A DNA stretch of 64,000 nt from Filomicrobium sp. (GTDB lineage: Bacteria; Pseudomonadota; Alphaproteobacteria; Rhizobiales; Hyphomicrobiaceae): NCBI GenBank assembly GCA_017792465.1, contig CP051234.1:3628501-3692500 (forward strand), given 5' to 3'. Shown here piece after piece: positions 16,982 to 25,644 of this stretch. The notes under the pieces were generated by a model that made no database searches, was not told the DNA's origin, and was given only the letters and a program-made list of their open reading frames with translations. Positions within the stretch are counted from its first letter, which is position 1; each line of letters starts with the position of its first letter. The position numbers were made by a program, and so were the translations under genes.

Positions 16982-17722
16982 TCACGCGATATTGGTTCCG
17001 GTTAGCGGGACATTAATTGACCCATCGCTTTTCACAAGTCCTGCCGATTCAATATTTGAGATCAACACCTCAGACGTGTCCGAGATGTGCCGCGTCAGGA
17101 TCTCTACCGCCAATTCCACATTGCGCGCTATGGCTGCTTCCGCCATGTCGTGGTGATCGCTCGCAACTCCGGCGAGGTAGGCGCGCCGCGGCACCGCGAG
17201 CACACGATAGCGATCGTAGCGTTGATAGAGGAGCTGACAGAACTCCGTGAATACGGATGCCGTCATGAGGCCCAGCAAGGTAAAATGAAAACGTCGGTGG
17301 CTTTCTTCCCAGTTGCGGTCGAGCGGTCTGGAATCGCCGACCTTGTGCAAATTGATCCGCAGTTCGTTGACGCTGCGCTCGATTGCAGATTCCCAATCTC
17401 TGTCGCCATTGTGAATGGCACGTTCCAAAAGCATCGGCTCGATCAGAAGACGAGTCGTGATCAAATCATCCAGGTCGCGTCGCGACATTGGGCAGACACG
17501 AAATCCGCGCCCGATTTCACGCACGGCGAGCCCTTCGCCGACAAGGCACGAAAGAGCTTCGCGCAGCGGACTCGAGCCGTAGGGATATCGCTCAGTCAGG
17601 AATACAGTCGAAAGCTTTTGTCCCGGTCGAAGAGCGAGAGACAGGATATCTGACCTCACGATCGTGAGGACGTCGTCACTCGTCGTCGCGTCCGTGGTGG
17701 CGTCCTGGCTTGCTTTGGTCAT
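16982..17722 (-). CDS. GntR-family regulator with FCD domain
   Basis: A 246-residue regulator. The winged helix is at residues 17-80: IVRSDILSLALRPGQKLSTV, then YPYGSSPLREALSCLVGEGL and REIGRGFRVCPMSRRDL. The helical FCD ligand domain follows, with TRLLIEPMLLERAI and the metal-binding type histidines spread through EESHRRFHFTLLG and the later DHHDMAEAAI segment. Such proteins usually repress catabolic or transport genes and respond to organic acids. It is divergent from the Fe-S protein and TctCAB genes that start at 17981, which are its likely targets. A perfect palindrome GAATTAATTC at 17888-17897 lies between them. Confidence 0.88.
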   Translation of the reverse strand: MTKASQDATTDATTSDDVLTIVRSDILSLALRPGQKLSTVFLTERYPYGSSPLREALSCLVGEGLAVREIGRGFRVCPMSRRDLDDLITTRLLIEPMLLERAIHNGDRDWESAIERSVNELRINLHKVGDSRPLDRNWEESHRRFHFTLLGLMTASVFTEFCQLLYQRYDRYRVLAVPRRAYLAGVASDHHDMAEAAIARNVELAVEILTRHISDTSEVLISNIESAGLVKSDGSINVPLTGTNIA

Positions 17723-17980
17723 GCTGGCACTATGGCTGGAGGTTTATGCCGACAACAATAGGCGACTTATTATTAAGCGCACCCGATTGATTTCTAGGCA
17801 AGGCCGAAGATTTTCGACAAAAACGCCTACTTTCCTGCCAGATGAACAATTTGGTTGCTACATAGGCGGCCCTGAACACGTCCTCTCGAATTAATTCAGC
17901 GATTCCATTTAGTTACGCGATGGCATGCGGCTTGCGATGAGGTCCGTCAAGCATTGGATTGCTCGCAAGGAGAATGAGTT

Positions 17981-19303
17981 TTGAGCAACGAAGGTTTCGC
18001 AACGGGTCTCAGTCTTCGAACAGACGACATCTTAAGTCGCTGTACGTCGTGCGGAGACTGTTTTGAGGCCTGTCCGATGACGTCTCCTGCGGGAATAGAT
18101 GCGGCGGACCCGACCGAGGTGGTAAACGGTGTGCTCGGCCTCATTAGCGGCGGCGCTAGCACTCAAACTGCGGATCGTTGGGCAACCGTGTGTTCGGGCA
18201 GCGGTGCCTGTATTCCGGCATGCAAAGAGGGGATCAATCCCCGCTTCATGCTGTCGCTTGCAAAGCTCGCACTGGCGCGACGGGCACCGGCAAAAACGCA
18301 GCGCAGTAAGGGGCATGCCTCTTATCGGGCGATGACGCGCGGTGTTCACGTGTTGTCGCGCGTTCAACTGAATAAGGAAGAGCTGGCACGGTTCGAAAGG
18401 ACGGAACCCCAACCGAGCGAAAAGCCGGACATCGTCTTTTATACCGGATGCAATCTCCTCAAGACTCCGCACATCGCATTTTTGTGCTTCGATATTCTCG
18501 AACGCATCGGCATTTCCTATGCCGTCATGGGAGGCCCCGCGGATTGTTGCGGCGTGCTCCAGTATCGCACAGGTGACGTCGAGGCCGCCGGCAAGCTCGG
18601 GTATCGCACCACCAGCAGGTTCGCAAAGCATGGAGCAGCGAAAGTTCTGTCGTGGTGTCCGACCTGCCAAGTGCAAATTGGAGAAAACGTGCTGCCCGGA
18701 CGCCGCGAAGAGGCAGCCGACGGGCAGTCGTTTGAATTCGAAGCGTTTGTCGTTTTCCTCGCCGACAACATCGACCGCCTGACGCCGCATTTGACAAAGC
18801 CTGTGAAGAAGCGCGTCGGGTTACATGAACATCCCGGTATCGCTGGCGCAGGGGCAGCAGCCGAACGCCTTCTCAGGGCCGTTCCTGGACTTGAATTTGT
18901 CGACCTGGAACAGCCGAAGGTCGGCTGGATGTGCAATACGCTCCAGCCCTTGCCCGACTACAAGCGTTCGCTGCACGCCGACCTGCTTGAAGCAGCCGAA
19001 GCTGCCAACGTCACGACGCTCGCTGGCGTCTATCACGCTTGTCACCGCGATATGTGCACCCATGAGCGCGATTGGCCATTTGAGGTCGTCAACTTCATGG
19101 AGCTGATCGGCGAGAGCATGGGCATCCACTACGAGGATCATTTCAAGCGACTGAAGATCCTTCAGGATGTCGACGTCATCCTGTCCGATGTCGCGCCGCT
19201 CGCTCTCGAAAATGGTCTGCGCATGGATGAGGTTCGAACCGTTCTGCTGAACGCGTTGCTTTCCGAGCAACCGCTTCCGCTGCGCGGGCAACCTCTCGAA
19301 TGA
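17981..19303 (+). CDS. (Fe-S)-binding CCG-domain protein, HdrD/GlpC/LutA-like
   Basis: A 440-residue protein from a TTG start at 17981, chosen because AAGGAG lies eight bases before it. The first 4Fe-4S motif is CTSCGDCFEACP (residues 21-32); the second site is atypical, reading CSGSGACIPACKEGINP, with a shortened cysteine pattern. The C-terminal half carries two CCG-like segments: TGCNLLKTP with PADCCGVLQ and SWCPTCQ, then a second set with a divergent CHRDMC. Relatives are electron-transfer subunits of heterodisulfide reductase, glycerol-3-phosphate dehydrogenase or lactate oxidase complexes. No flavoprotein partner is visible next to it. It probably feeds electrons from oxidation of the acid imported by the downstream TctCAB transporter. 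Confidence 0.8.
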   Translation: MSNEGFATGLSLRTDDILSRCTSCGDCFEACPMTSPAGIDAADPTEVVNGVLGLISGGASTQTADRWATVCSGSGACIPACKEGINPRFMLSLAKLALARRAPAKTQRSKGHASYRAMTRGVHVLSRVQLNKEELARFERTEPQPSEKPDIVFYTGCNLLKTPHIAFLCFDILERIGISYAVMGGPADCCGVLQYRTGDVEAAGKLGYRTTSRFAKHGAAKVLSWCPTCQVQIGENVLPGRREEAADGQSFEFEAFVVFLADNIDRLTPHLTKPVKKRVGLHEHPGIAGAGAAAERLLRAVPGLEFVDLEQPKVGWMCNTLQPLPDYKRSLHADLLEAAEAANVTTLAGVYHACHRDMCTHERDWPFEVVNFMELIGESMGIHYEDHFKRLKILQDVDVILSDVAPLALENGLRMDEVRTVLLNALLSEQPLPLRGQPLE

Positions 19304-19343
19304 CCCGAAGATCATAACGCACTCAATATTCAGGAGGCACAGG

Positions 19344-19409
19344 ATGAAGAAAAGGAACTCGCTGATCGGGTTGGTGGCCGACGTCCCGGGGAAGTCCGCG
19401 TCGCAGTAG
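19344..19409 (+). CDS. Possible 21-codon small ORF
   Basis: It opens MKKRNSLIGLVADV and ends at TAG 19409, with an excellent ribosome site (CAGGAGG) eight bases before the ATG. It lies between the Fe-S gene and tctC. No homology is recognised. It could be a leader peptide or the residue of a decayed gene whose start signals survive. Confidence 0.25.
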   Translation: MKKRNSLIGLVADVPGKSASQ

Positions 19410-19485
19410 TACGTCGGTCTGGTTGTTTGGTTTGAGTGGCCCGGTGAGACCGCGGTCCGAAGTGTTTCTGGAGGGAGACTTGCGC

Positions 19486-20454
19486 ATGAAGATTTATGCA
19501 AATACGGCAATTGCCGCAGCGATGTTTGCGGGCATGATGTTCGGCCTATCCGGCCCGGCATCGGCATACCCTGATAAGCCTGTCACTTTGGTTGTCGGTT
19601 TCGGACCCGGCGGGCCTTCCGGCATCGCAGCTCGTTTCATGCAGAAACGGTTCAAGGACGAGACCGGTCAGGAACTGATCATCATTAACAAGCCGGGCGC
19701 CGGTGGTGCTAAGGCGTGGTCTCAGATTACCCAGGATCCCCCCGATGGTTATCACCTCACTTTGTTAAATTTCCCTCATACCATTCTGCAGCCGATCGCC
19801 CGTGGCGCGAACGCCGGTTACTCCGACAAAGATATCCAACCGGTCCTCTATTACACCTCTGTGCCTCAAGTCATCGCGGTGCGCGCGGAAAGCCCGATCA
19901 AGACCTTCGAAGAGCTGTTGGCGGCGATTAAGAAAAGCCCCGGCAAGATAACCTTTGCTGGAACAGGGATTGGCGGCTCCAACCACTCCGCATTCTACAA
20001 GTTTGCAAAGGCTGCCGATATCAAAGCGGCGTACGTGCCTTTCAAAGACACCTCTTCGACGATTGCCGGTTTGAAAAGCGGTGCGGTGGATGCCGCCTGG
20101 ACCTTCACCACGCAAGGCGTCAAGGATGGTGACTCGATCCGCATGCTCGCCATTGCTGCGGAGGAGCGGATGCCGCTGTTTCCGGATCTGCCGACCTTGA
20201 AAGAACTGGGCTATCCTGTTGTCGACAAGGCTTGGTGGAGCATCGGCGTTCCCCCAGGGACACCGGACGACATGCGAAAGAAGGTGGCGGCCGCATTCTC
20301 GAAAGTGGTGAACAATCCTGATGTCGCTAGCGACATGAACAAAGGCGGCTATGTGCCGATGCTCGTCACGTTCCCCGAAAGCGTTGCGTTCTACGATGAC
20401 CTCAAAAAGGACTACACGCCGGTGGGCGAGGCGTTGGCGAAATCAAAGAAATGA
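19486..20454 (+). CDS. tctC: Tripartite tricarboxylate transporter binding protein TctC
   Basis: A 322-residue exported binding protein from ATG 19486 with GGAGGGAG upstream; the longer frame from 19423 lacks sense. Signal peptide MKIYANTAIAAAMFAGMMFG then GPASA. The Bug/TctC fold shows YPDKPVTLVVGFGPGGPSGI (the conserved glycine-rich ligand loop), INKPGAGG, DGYHLTLLN, GTGIGGSNHSAFY and LPTLKELGYPVV. It captures a carboxylated compound in the periplasm for the TctAB pump encoded directly downstream. The exact ligand cannot be read; the family covers citrate, dicarboxylates, aromatic acids and others. Confidence 0.92.
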   Translation: MKIYANTAIAAAMFAGMMFGLSGPASAYPDKPVTLVVGFGPGGPSGIAARFMQKRFKDETGQELIIINKPGAGGAKAWSQITQDPPDGYHLTLLNFPHTILQPIARGANAGYSDKDIQPVLYYTSVPQVIAVRAESPIKTFEELLAAIKKSPGKITFAGTGIGGSNHSAFYKFAKAADIKAAYVPFKDTSSTIAGLKSGAVDAAWTFTTQGVKDGDSIRMLAIAAEERMPLFPDLPTLKELGYPVVDKAWWSIGVPPGTPDDMRKKVAAAFSKVVNNPDVASDMNKGGYVPMLVTFPESVAFYDDLKKDYTPVGEALAKSKK

Positions 20455-20546
20455 CGGTTCCTTCCACACGATGACGCAAAGCACTGTCAGGGCGGGCGTG
20501 GAGCCTGGCCTGACTTGCGAATAGGAAGTTCGGAAAGCACGGGCAA

Positions 20547-22064
20547 ATGGAATTCTTGACGCATGCTGCAGCGGCTTTCACGCTGGTGAATGTTGCTGTT
20601 GCGATTACCGGGCTGCTCATCGGGATCGTGCTTGGCGCGCTTCCCGGACTGAGCTCCACGTTCTCCTGCGCCGTCATGCTGCCGGTGACATTCACCATGG
20701 CTCCTGTCACCGCCCTGATTTTCCTCGGGACCGTCTATATGGGCTCGACCTATGGCGGGGCCTTTGCCGCGATCCTCGTGAATACGCCGGGAACCCCACA
20801 ATCCATATCGACGACGTTCGACGGCTTCCCAATGGCCCAACGCGGTGAAGGCGGAATGGCGCTCTCGATAGCCTGCATTTCGTCTGTCGTCGGCGGGCTG
20901 ATTGGGATCTTTGCATTCCTGTGGCTTGCGCCACCTCTGGCAAAAATTGCGCTTTTGTTTGGGCCGGCGGAATACTTCTGGCTCGCCTTATTCGGTCTGA
21001 CCATTATTGCTTCTCTCAGCGAGGGCAATCTTCTGAAGGGGCTGATCAGCGGCTTCCTTGGCCTCTTGCTTTCGCAGATCGGGATATCGGTCGTGAGCGG
21101 CGATGCGCGCTTCACGTATGAAACAACAGCCCTCATTGGCGGCATTCCAATCATCCCCGCGACCATCGGGCTGTTGTGTCTTCCCGTCGTCATTGATCTC
21201 ATGGCCGATTCCGGACATCATCTCGAAGCCCCCAAGGACTCAGGCGATAGTCAGATCCGTCCTGCAACGCAAGCCGTGTGGCGCCAGAAATTCAATCTCC
21301 TGCGCAGTTCGGTCATCGGCACGGTCATTGGAATTATTCCGGCTGCCGGCGGAGCTGTGGCTAGCCTTGTGGCTTACGCAGAAGCTCAGCGGGCAGCGCC
21401 GAAAGCGGAACAGTACGGCAAGGGCGCGCCGGGCGGAATTGTTGCCTCCGAGTCGGCGAATAACGCGACGGTTGGAAGCGGTCTCGTCCCCACCTTCGTC
21501 CTTGGTATTCCGGGCACGCCGACTGACGCGGTGATCCTGGGGGCCATGCTCGTTCACGGTGTTCAAATCGGGCCGAAGCTGTTCACCGAGCATGGCGACG
21601 TTGTCTACACCTTCGTCGCCGGCATGTTGTTTGCGACTGTGATGATGCTGCCGATCGGATTGCTGCTTGGCCGCTACATCTATTTCGTCGTCGTCAAGAC
21701 ACCCAAGACATTCCTTGTGCCCATGGTCGCGCTCATGACGCTGATTGGCGCGTTTGCCATCCAGAACAATTACCACGACGTCGTTTTGATGCTTTGCCTT
21801 GGGGTTGCGGGATGGCTGCTCTCGCGGTTTGGCTTTCCGACGCCGCCAATCGTGCTGGGGCTTTTGCTTGGTCCGATCGCAGAGCAGGGTTTTGCCCAGT
21901 CGGTCATGATTGGGGAGGCCAAAGGCGACATTTTCGGCATGTTCTTTGGCAACACAGTATCGCAGATCCTCGTCGCTACGATTGTTGCAGCGGTCGCTCT
22001 GCCGCCCCTCGTACGCTCTTATTCGGCCAGTTATCACAGAGTGGTTCCCGATGCGGCAGAATGA
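20547..22064 (+). CDS. tctA: Tripartite tricarboxylate transporter large subunit TctA
   Basis: A 505-residue membrane protein with about 11-12 hydrophobic segments, the normal size for TctA. Family landmarks are GIVLGALPGLSSTFSCAVML near residue 30, YMGSTYGGAFAAILVNTPGT near 66-85, and, in the second repeat, GSGLVPTFVLGIPGTPTDAV near 312. The two-repeat layout with a GxPG motif in each half is typical. It forms the sodium-driven permease with TctB. Its stop overlaps the start of tctB by 14 bases, indicating coupled translation. Confidence 0.95.
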   Translation: MEFLTHAAAAFTLVNVAVAITGLLIGIVLGALPGLSSTFSCAVMLPVTFTMAPVTALIFLGTVYMGSTYGGAFAAILVNTPGTPQSISTTFDGFPMAQRGEGGMALSIACISSVVGGLIGIFAFLWLAPPLAKIALLFGPAEYFWLALFGLTIIASLSEGNLLKGLISGFLGLLLSQIGISVVSGDARFTYETTALIGGIPIIPATIGLLCLPVVIDLMADSGHHLEAPKDSGDSQIRPATQAVWRQKFNLLRSSVIGTVIGIIPAAGGAVASLVAYAEAQRAAPKAEQYGKGAPGGIVASESANNATVGSGLVPTFVLGIPGTPTDAVILGAMLVHGVQIGPKLFTEHGDVVYTFVAGMLFATVMMLPIGLLLGRYIYFVVVKTPKTFLVPMVALMTLIGAFAIQNNYHDVVLMLCLGVAGWLLSRFGFPTPPIVLGLLLGPIAEQGFAQSVMIGEAKGDIFGMFFGNTVSQILVATIVAAVALPPLVRSYSASYHRVVPDAAE

Positions 22065-22560
22065 ACCCTCAAAGGCAAACGGCAATCCAGCTGGGACGAT
22101 GAAGTGGAACGACCGGCACACGAACACCGTCGCGGGCATTCTGTTTGCGTTGCTTGGTGCTTACGTCATCTGGGAAGCTCAGCGTTTTGGCCAATATGGA
22201 GCGGTGACACCTGTTTTCGTCGGAGTCGGGCTGATCGTTTTGTCCGCAGCGCTGATCATCACCAGTTTTGTCATTCCAAGCTTAATCCCGGCAATTCAAT
22301 CGCCGGAAGGTTCGCTCAGGAAACGCGGCATCCTGGTCTTGTTGATGATCGTTTGGGTTGCCGTTTTGCCTTTTGCTGGCTTCCTTCTGTCGTCAGTCGT
22401 CGCGTTCGGATTGATCACATCTACCGTTCCCCTTCATGAGCGCTGGACCGTGCGCGGCATCGTTCTCCATGCCGTTGGCGCGGTCTGCGTCACGTTCGCA
22501 TTCTGGTTTATTTTGACGACCTATCTCAACGTTCCGCTGCCGAAGGCGAGCTTCCTATGA
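22051..22560 (+). CDS. tctB: Tripartite tricarboxylate transporter small subunit TctB
   Basis: A 169-residue protein from ATG 22051, within the end of tctA; an alternative ATG lies at 22099. It has four hydrophobic segments (near TVAGILFALLGAYVIWEA, VFVGVGLIVLSAALI, GILVLLMIVWVAVLPFAGF and HAVGAVCVTFAFWFIL), the normal TctB plan with low sequence conservation. Its position after tctA confirms the assignment. Its stop shares bases with an ATG (ATGA at 22557) that could start the next gene. Confidence 0.88.
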   Translation: MRQNEPSKANGNPAGTMKWNDRHTNTVAGILFALLGAYVIWEAQRFGQYGAVTPVFVGVGLIVLSAALIITSFVIPSLIPAIQSPEGSLRKRGILVLLMIVWVAVLPFAGFLLSSVVAFGLITSTVPLHERWTVRGIVLHAVGAVCVTFAFWFILTTYLNVPLPKASFL

Positions 22561-22631
22561 GCGGACGTTTTTATAACAACTGGGAATTCAGGTTTGCAGA
22601 CCTTGCCAAGGCAGAATGGAGGGTACTTTCC

Positions 22632-23021
22632 ATGTTAGAAATCATCCGGCACATGGTTGCCGACGGACCCAAGACCGTCGGTCCTTTTCATCATGCTGTG
22701 AGTGCTGGTGATTTTCATTTCATCACGGGTCAGATGCCGACATCGCCCGACGATCCGACCAAAGTTGTTGCTGGTGGAATTGAGGAGCAGACCCGCCGTG
22801 TGATGGACAACCTCGCACTGGTTTTGAAAGGTATTGGCTCCGGCTTCGACCGGGTGGTCTTCGCGCGCGTTTATCTCGTCAATTTCCAGGACTTCGCCAA
22901 AATGAACTCGGTCTATGAGACCTACTTCGCTGAGGGTGGATTACCCTCGCGCACTTGCATCGGCGTCACGGGATTGGCCGTCGGCGCACTTGTCGAGGTC
23001 GACCTCATCGCGGCCAAGTGA
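22632..23021 (+). CDS. RidA/YjgF family protein
   Basis: A 129-residue protein from ATG 22632, preferred over the overlapping ATG at 22557 because GGAGGG lies nine bases before it and the length is normal for RidA. Landmarks are FHHAVSAGDFHFITGQMP, EEQTRRVMDNLALVLKGIG, VVFARVYLVNFQDFAKMNSV and LPSRTCIGVTGLAVGALVEV, including the conserved arginine in PSRT. RidA proteins deaminate reactive enamine/imine intermediates; this one belongs to an oxidation or transport operon rather than a threonine dehydratase locus, so the substrate is open. It is the last gene of the tctCAB operon. Confidence 0.88.
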   Translation: MLEIIRHMVADGPKTVGPFHHAVSAGDFHFITGQMPTSPDDPTKVVAGGIEEQTRRVMDNLALVLKGIGSGFDRVVFARVYLVNFQDFAKMNSVYETYFAEGGLPSRTCIGVTGLAVGALVEVDLIAAK

Positions 23022-23400
23022 GCTGTTCCGTTTCGCCGACAGTTCGAGCATGCATAGAAGCCGGCGAGGATCCTCGGCGTAGAGGATGAAAAATCTATAT
23101 TCAGTAAGGCTGTTATCTGCGTCGCGTCGACGGGAAGCATCGGCTCCGGTTGGTCGAGGCGTCACTCGTCGAGCCATCAGCTAAGTCGTTCATACTGCCT
23201 CACGACATTTGATTGGCGACACCCCCCAAAAATATTGGCGGAATCCGGATGGAACGGCGTAGCGGCTGCCGGAGTTAGTCCGGCTGAGAACACACCGCGT
23301 TATGTCGCATGGTGTTGATTGTTGAGACTGCCCGTTAAAACCACGATCAAAGCGTGTCCGAACGGAAGGTCCGAGACGTCTGACTTGAGAGGATCACAAC
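23022..23400. other. Intergenic region, no gene seen
   Basis: About 380 bases between ridA-like and proteasome-like genes. A small hairpin GCCGGA/TCCGGC occurs near 23269-23285. No promoter motif is convincing. The break suggests the next gene has its own promoter. Confidence 0.4.
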
Positions 23401-24096
23401 ATGACCGTGGTGCTTGCCACCGTGTGCCGAGATGGAGTGGTGCTCGGCTCGGACTCCCAGATTACTGACAAGGGGCGAGGCATGACGTACCCCGCCGAGA
23501 AGCTCCACCCACTCGGCGAGTTGGCGGCTTGGGGCGGGAGTGGCGCTCGATCGGTGCTGGCGGATGTCGAACGCTGTTTCAACGATCACAGCGCGGAGAT
23601 TCTGGAGTCTCCCGAAATCGGCCGGGCGCTGCAGAAGCAGGTCCTCCCGATCCTCCGCCATCACTACGAAACGTTCATTCCTAACGTGCCGGGTGACGAA
23701 GGCGGCGGGACACCGTCGGCCTACGTCATGGCTGCCGGATGGAGAGATGGCGAGCCTTGGATCGTGGAAATCACGCCCTCGGGGATGATCGGGCACTACG
23801 CCGATATCGGTTTTCATGCAATCGGCAGCGGAGCGCCAATGGCCCAACAGGCCGGCACGCTCATGTCCCACTTCCATTTTGCTGAGCGGTCATTGCGCTT
23901 CGGTTGCGCGGCGGTGCTGCGGGTTCTGCAAGCACTTGATCTCACCTCTGCCAGCGTCGGCAAGCCGTTTAGTCTGTGTCGCATCGACGCCGACGGTGCC
24001 AACCACCTTAGCAACGACGAAATTGCGCAGGTCGGCGACGACGTGCGTCGATGGGAGGATGCCGAGCAAGCCGCAATCGCTGAGATCTTTGATTAA
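23401..24096 (+). CDS. Orphan proteasome-like (Ntn-hydrolase) peptidase subunit
   Basis: A 231-residue protein with GAGAGG before its ATG. The mature end after methionine removal would be Thr1. Counting from it, Asp17 lies in LGSDSQ, Lys33 in PAEKL and Gly47 in WGGSGA, the same spacing as the catalytic Thr1, Asp17, Lys33 and Gly47 of proteasome beta subunits and HslV. There is no propeptide. The size is longer than HslV (about 175) and near proteasome beta or Anbu size. No HslU, Mpa/ARC ATPase, alpha subunit or Pup gene is in the window. It could self-assemble as an autonomous peptidase. The family call is strong on motif spacing; function is unknown. Confidence 0.78.
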   Translation: MTVVLATVCRDGVVLGSDSQITDKGRGMTYPAEKLHPLGELAAWGGSGARSVLADVERCFNDHSAEILESPEIGRALQKQVLPILRHHYETFIPNVPGDEGGGTPSAYVMAAGWRDGEPWIVEITPSGMIGHYADIGFHAIGSGAPMAQQAGTLMSHFHFAERSLRFGCAAVLRVLQALDLTSASVGKPFSLCRIDADGANHLSNDEIAQVGDDVRRWEDAEQAAIAEIFD

Positions 24097-24297
24097 CGGC
24101 GCTATGCGCACGGACTTTGCCGCTGACCTAAGCCGCGACTTCCATCTAATCAGAGTGTGAGTCCTTGGTTGAGGCCCTGCCTTTGCCAAGCCTGTCGGGC
24201 AAGGGCGAAATGCTTCGTTCGTGATGCCTCCGGTGTCTGGTTGGCAAGAAAATCTTGACCGACTGACGTGATAACATTCTGCTTTCGAAGAGAGCCT

Positions 24298-24975
24298 TCA
24301 CCCCTCGCTCTGTTGGGAATTGCGAACGGCCTGCTCGTCCAGGAAGCGCGCGATAAGATCTCCGGTCTGCCTAATGTGCTGAGCTAGAAGGGCACTGGCT
24401 GCTTCTTCATTGCGCAGTGCGCACGCTGCCAGGATTGTGCGATGCTCACGTTCGGCGGTCGAGCGATAATCAGAGTTCGTGATCAGGACGCGAATATAGC
24501 GTTCCGTCTGGTTACTAATCTGGCGAATGAGTTGATTGAGCTTGGGTCGATTTGCAGGCTCGTACAGCAATGCGTGGAACGCCCAGTTCAGTTCTCCCCA
24601 TCGGTCAATCGAAGTTGTCAGCTCCGCTTCGTCCAAGATCTGAGTCGCCTCCGCGATCGTGGCGTCGCTCATGTGCGGAACGGCCAATAAAACTGCCCGG
24701 CATTCCAGCACCGCTCGGATATCGAGTATTTCGTCCGCTTCTTCGGATTCGAGGCGTGTAACGGCGAAGCCCCGGTTGGCCTCCACCGAAACCAGACCCT
24801 CCGCCACCAGCCGCAGCAAAGCCTCGCGCACCGGTATTTTGCTTACGCCCAGCGATGCCGCCAGCTTGTCTTGTCTCAGCGGCTTTCCAGGACCGAGGCT
24901 TCCGTCCAGAATTGCGTCGCGCAAATCTGCGAGGACGTCAGTTGGCCGTGACCGTTTTGGAGGCGTCTTGCTCAT
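24298..24975 (-). CDS. GntR-family regulator with FCD domain
   Basis: A 225-residue regulator. The winged-helix part holds LADLRDAILDGSLGPGKPLR, KLAASLGVSKIPVREALLRL and LVSVEANRGFAVTRL, the canonical GntR/FadR-type signature. The FCD domain follows: DEILDIRAVLECRAVLLAVP, NWAFHALLYEPANRPKLNQL and EHRTILAACALRNEEAASAL, with Asp/His residues at positions typical for metal-assisted ligand binding. It is divergent from the YdhR-like and TRAP genes at 25218 onward. Matched inverted 11-base sites lie in the gap (25036-25160), strongly suggesting it controls both directions. Confidence 0.9.
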   Translation of the reverse strand: MSKTPPKRSRPTDVLADLRDAILDGSLGPGKPLRQDKLAASLGVSKIPVREALLRLVAEGLVSVEANRGFAVTRLESEEADEILDIRAVLECRAVLLAVPHMSDATIAEATQILDEAELTTSIDRWGELNWAFHALLYEPANRPKLNQLIRQISNQTERYIRVLITNSDYRSTAEREHRTILAACALRNEEAASALLAQHIRQTGDLIARFLDEQAVRNSQQSEG

Positions 24976-25035
24976 GTTTGTAGCGCCGCCCTATGAGTTC
25001 TCATCGTTTGCACCACCCTATCGCGAACCACATTA

Positions 25036-25160
25036 TCGTATACTATCTTCATTCCAAGCCTTCCTCACGATGCCCAATTAAATCATAATATACTGATTTT
25101 ACGAATATAAATTTATGAATGCTGAGCTCCAGCTTTGATATTGGAATTTATAGTATACGA
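25036..25160. promoter_or_regulatory. Paired GntR-type operators
   Basis: TCGTATACTAT at 25036-25046 is the exact reverse complement of ATAGTATACGA at 25150-25160, and each contains the palindrome GTATAC. A weaker third copy, AATATACTGAT, lies near 25087. Spacing of about 114 bases between the outer sites would allow looping. The region is unusually AT-rich for this window and should contain both promoters. Confidence 0.65.
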
Positions 25161-25217
25161 ACTGGCATGAACTCTGCAGAATTAACACCAACACCATTCG
25201 CAATGAAGGGCCGTTAG

Positions 25218-25556
25218 ATGATTACCGCCATCGTTCTTTATCCGCTGCCTCCGCAGATCTCCAAGCAAGATTGCGAAGCGCATTTTCACATGATCGCGCC
25301 AGGCTTCAGAGAAGTGAAGGGGCTGCTTAGCAAGCACTTCATCTGGAACGTCGAAGGGAAGATTGCTGGCGGCGTTTACCAGTGGACCAGCCTGCGTGAG
25401 GCAAAAGACTTTTACAGCGGGCCTTGGCTTGAGGGCATCGTCGAGCGCTACGGCGAAGAGCCCAGCATTGAGTACTTCGAAGTTTTCGCCAAGACCGACA
25501 ATCAGGCCGAGACAGTGGAGAAGTTCAATTCGGTGCCGGCCGAAGGAGCTAGCTAG
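25218..25556 (+). CDS. YdhR-like monooxygenase-fold protein
   Basis: A 112-residue protein starting ITAIVLYPLPPQISKQDCEA, with HMIAPGFREVKGLLSKHFIW, AGGVYQWTSLREAKDFYSGP and EPSIEYFEVFAK. This matches the ferredoxin-like alpha+beta barrel of the YdhR group (dimeric, related to ABM monooxygenases). Members are proposed to act on aromatic compounds but few have been tested. It heads the operon with the TRAP transporter, so it probably acts on, or binds, the imported compound or a product of it. Cytosolic. Confidence 0.78.
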   Translation: MITAIVLYPLPPQISKQDCEAHFHMIAPGFREVKGLLSKHFIWNVEGKIAGGVYQWTSLREAKDFYSGPWLEGIVERYGEEPSIEYFEVFAKTDNQAETVEKFNSVPAEGAS

Positions 25557-25644
25557 CCCGTTGCGCACTGCTTCCCTGGGGGGGAAGTGCCAAGGAAGAA
25601 ACTCTGCAAATCTGGATAAACAGCTTTCAAGGGAGCGATGGCTC

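Noticed and set aside
21240-22139. A 299-codon frame antisense to tctA
   Set aside because: Composition is polar and repetitive; the sense strand encodes a clear TctA.
24244-24270. AATCTTGACCGACTGACG, resembling the left arm of the TetR operator at 13658
   Set aside because: Only one half matches, there is no inverted partner, and it lies downstream of two convergent gene ends.
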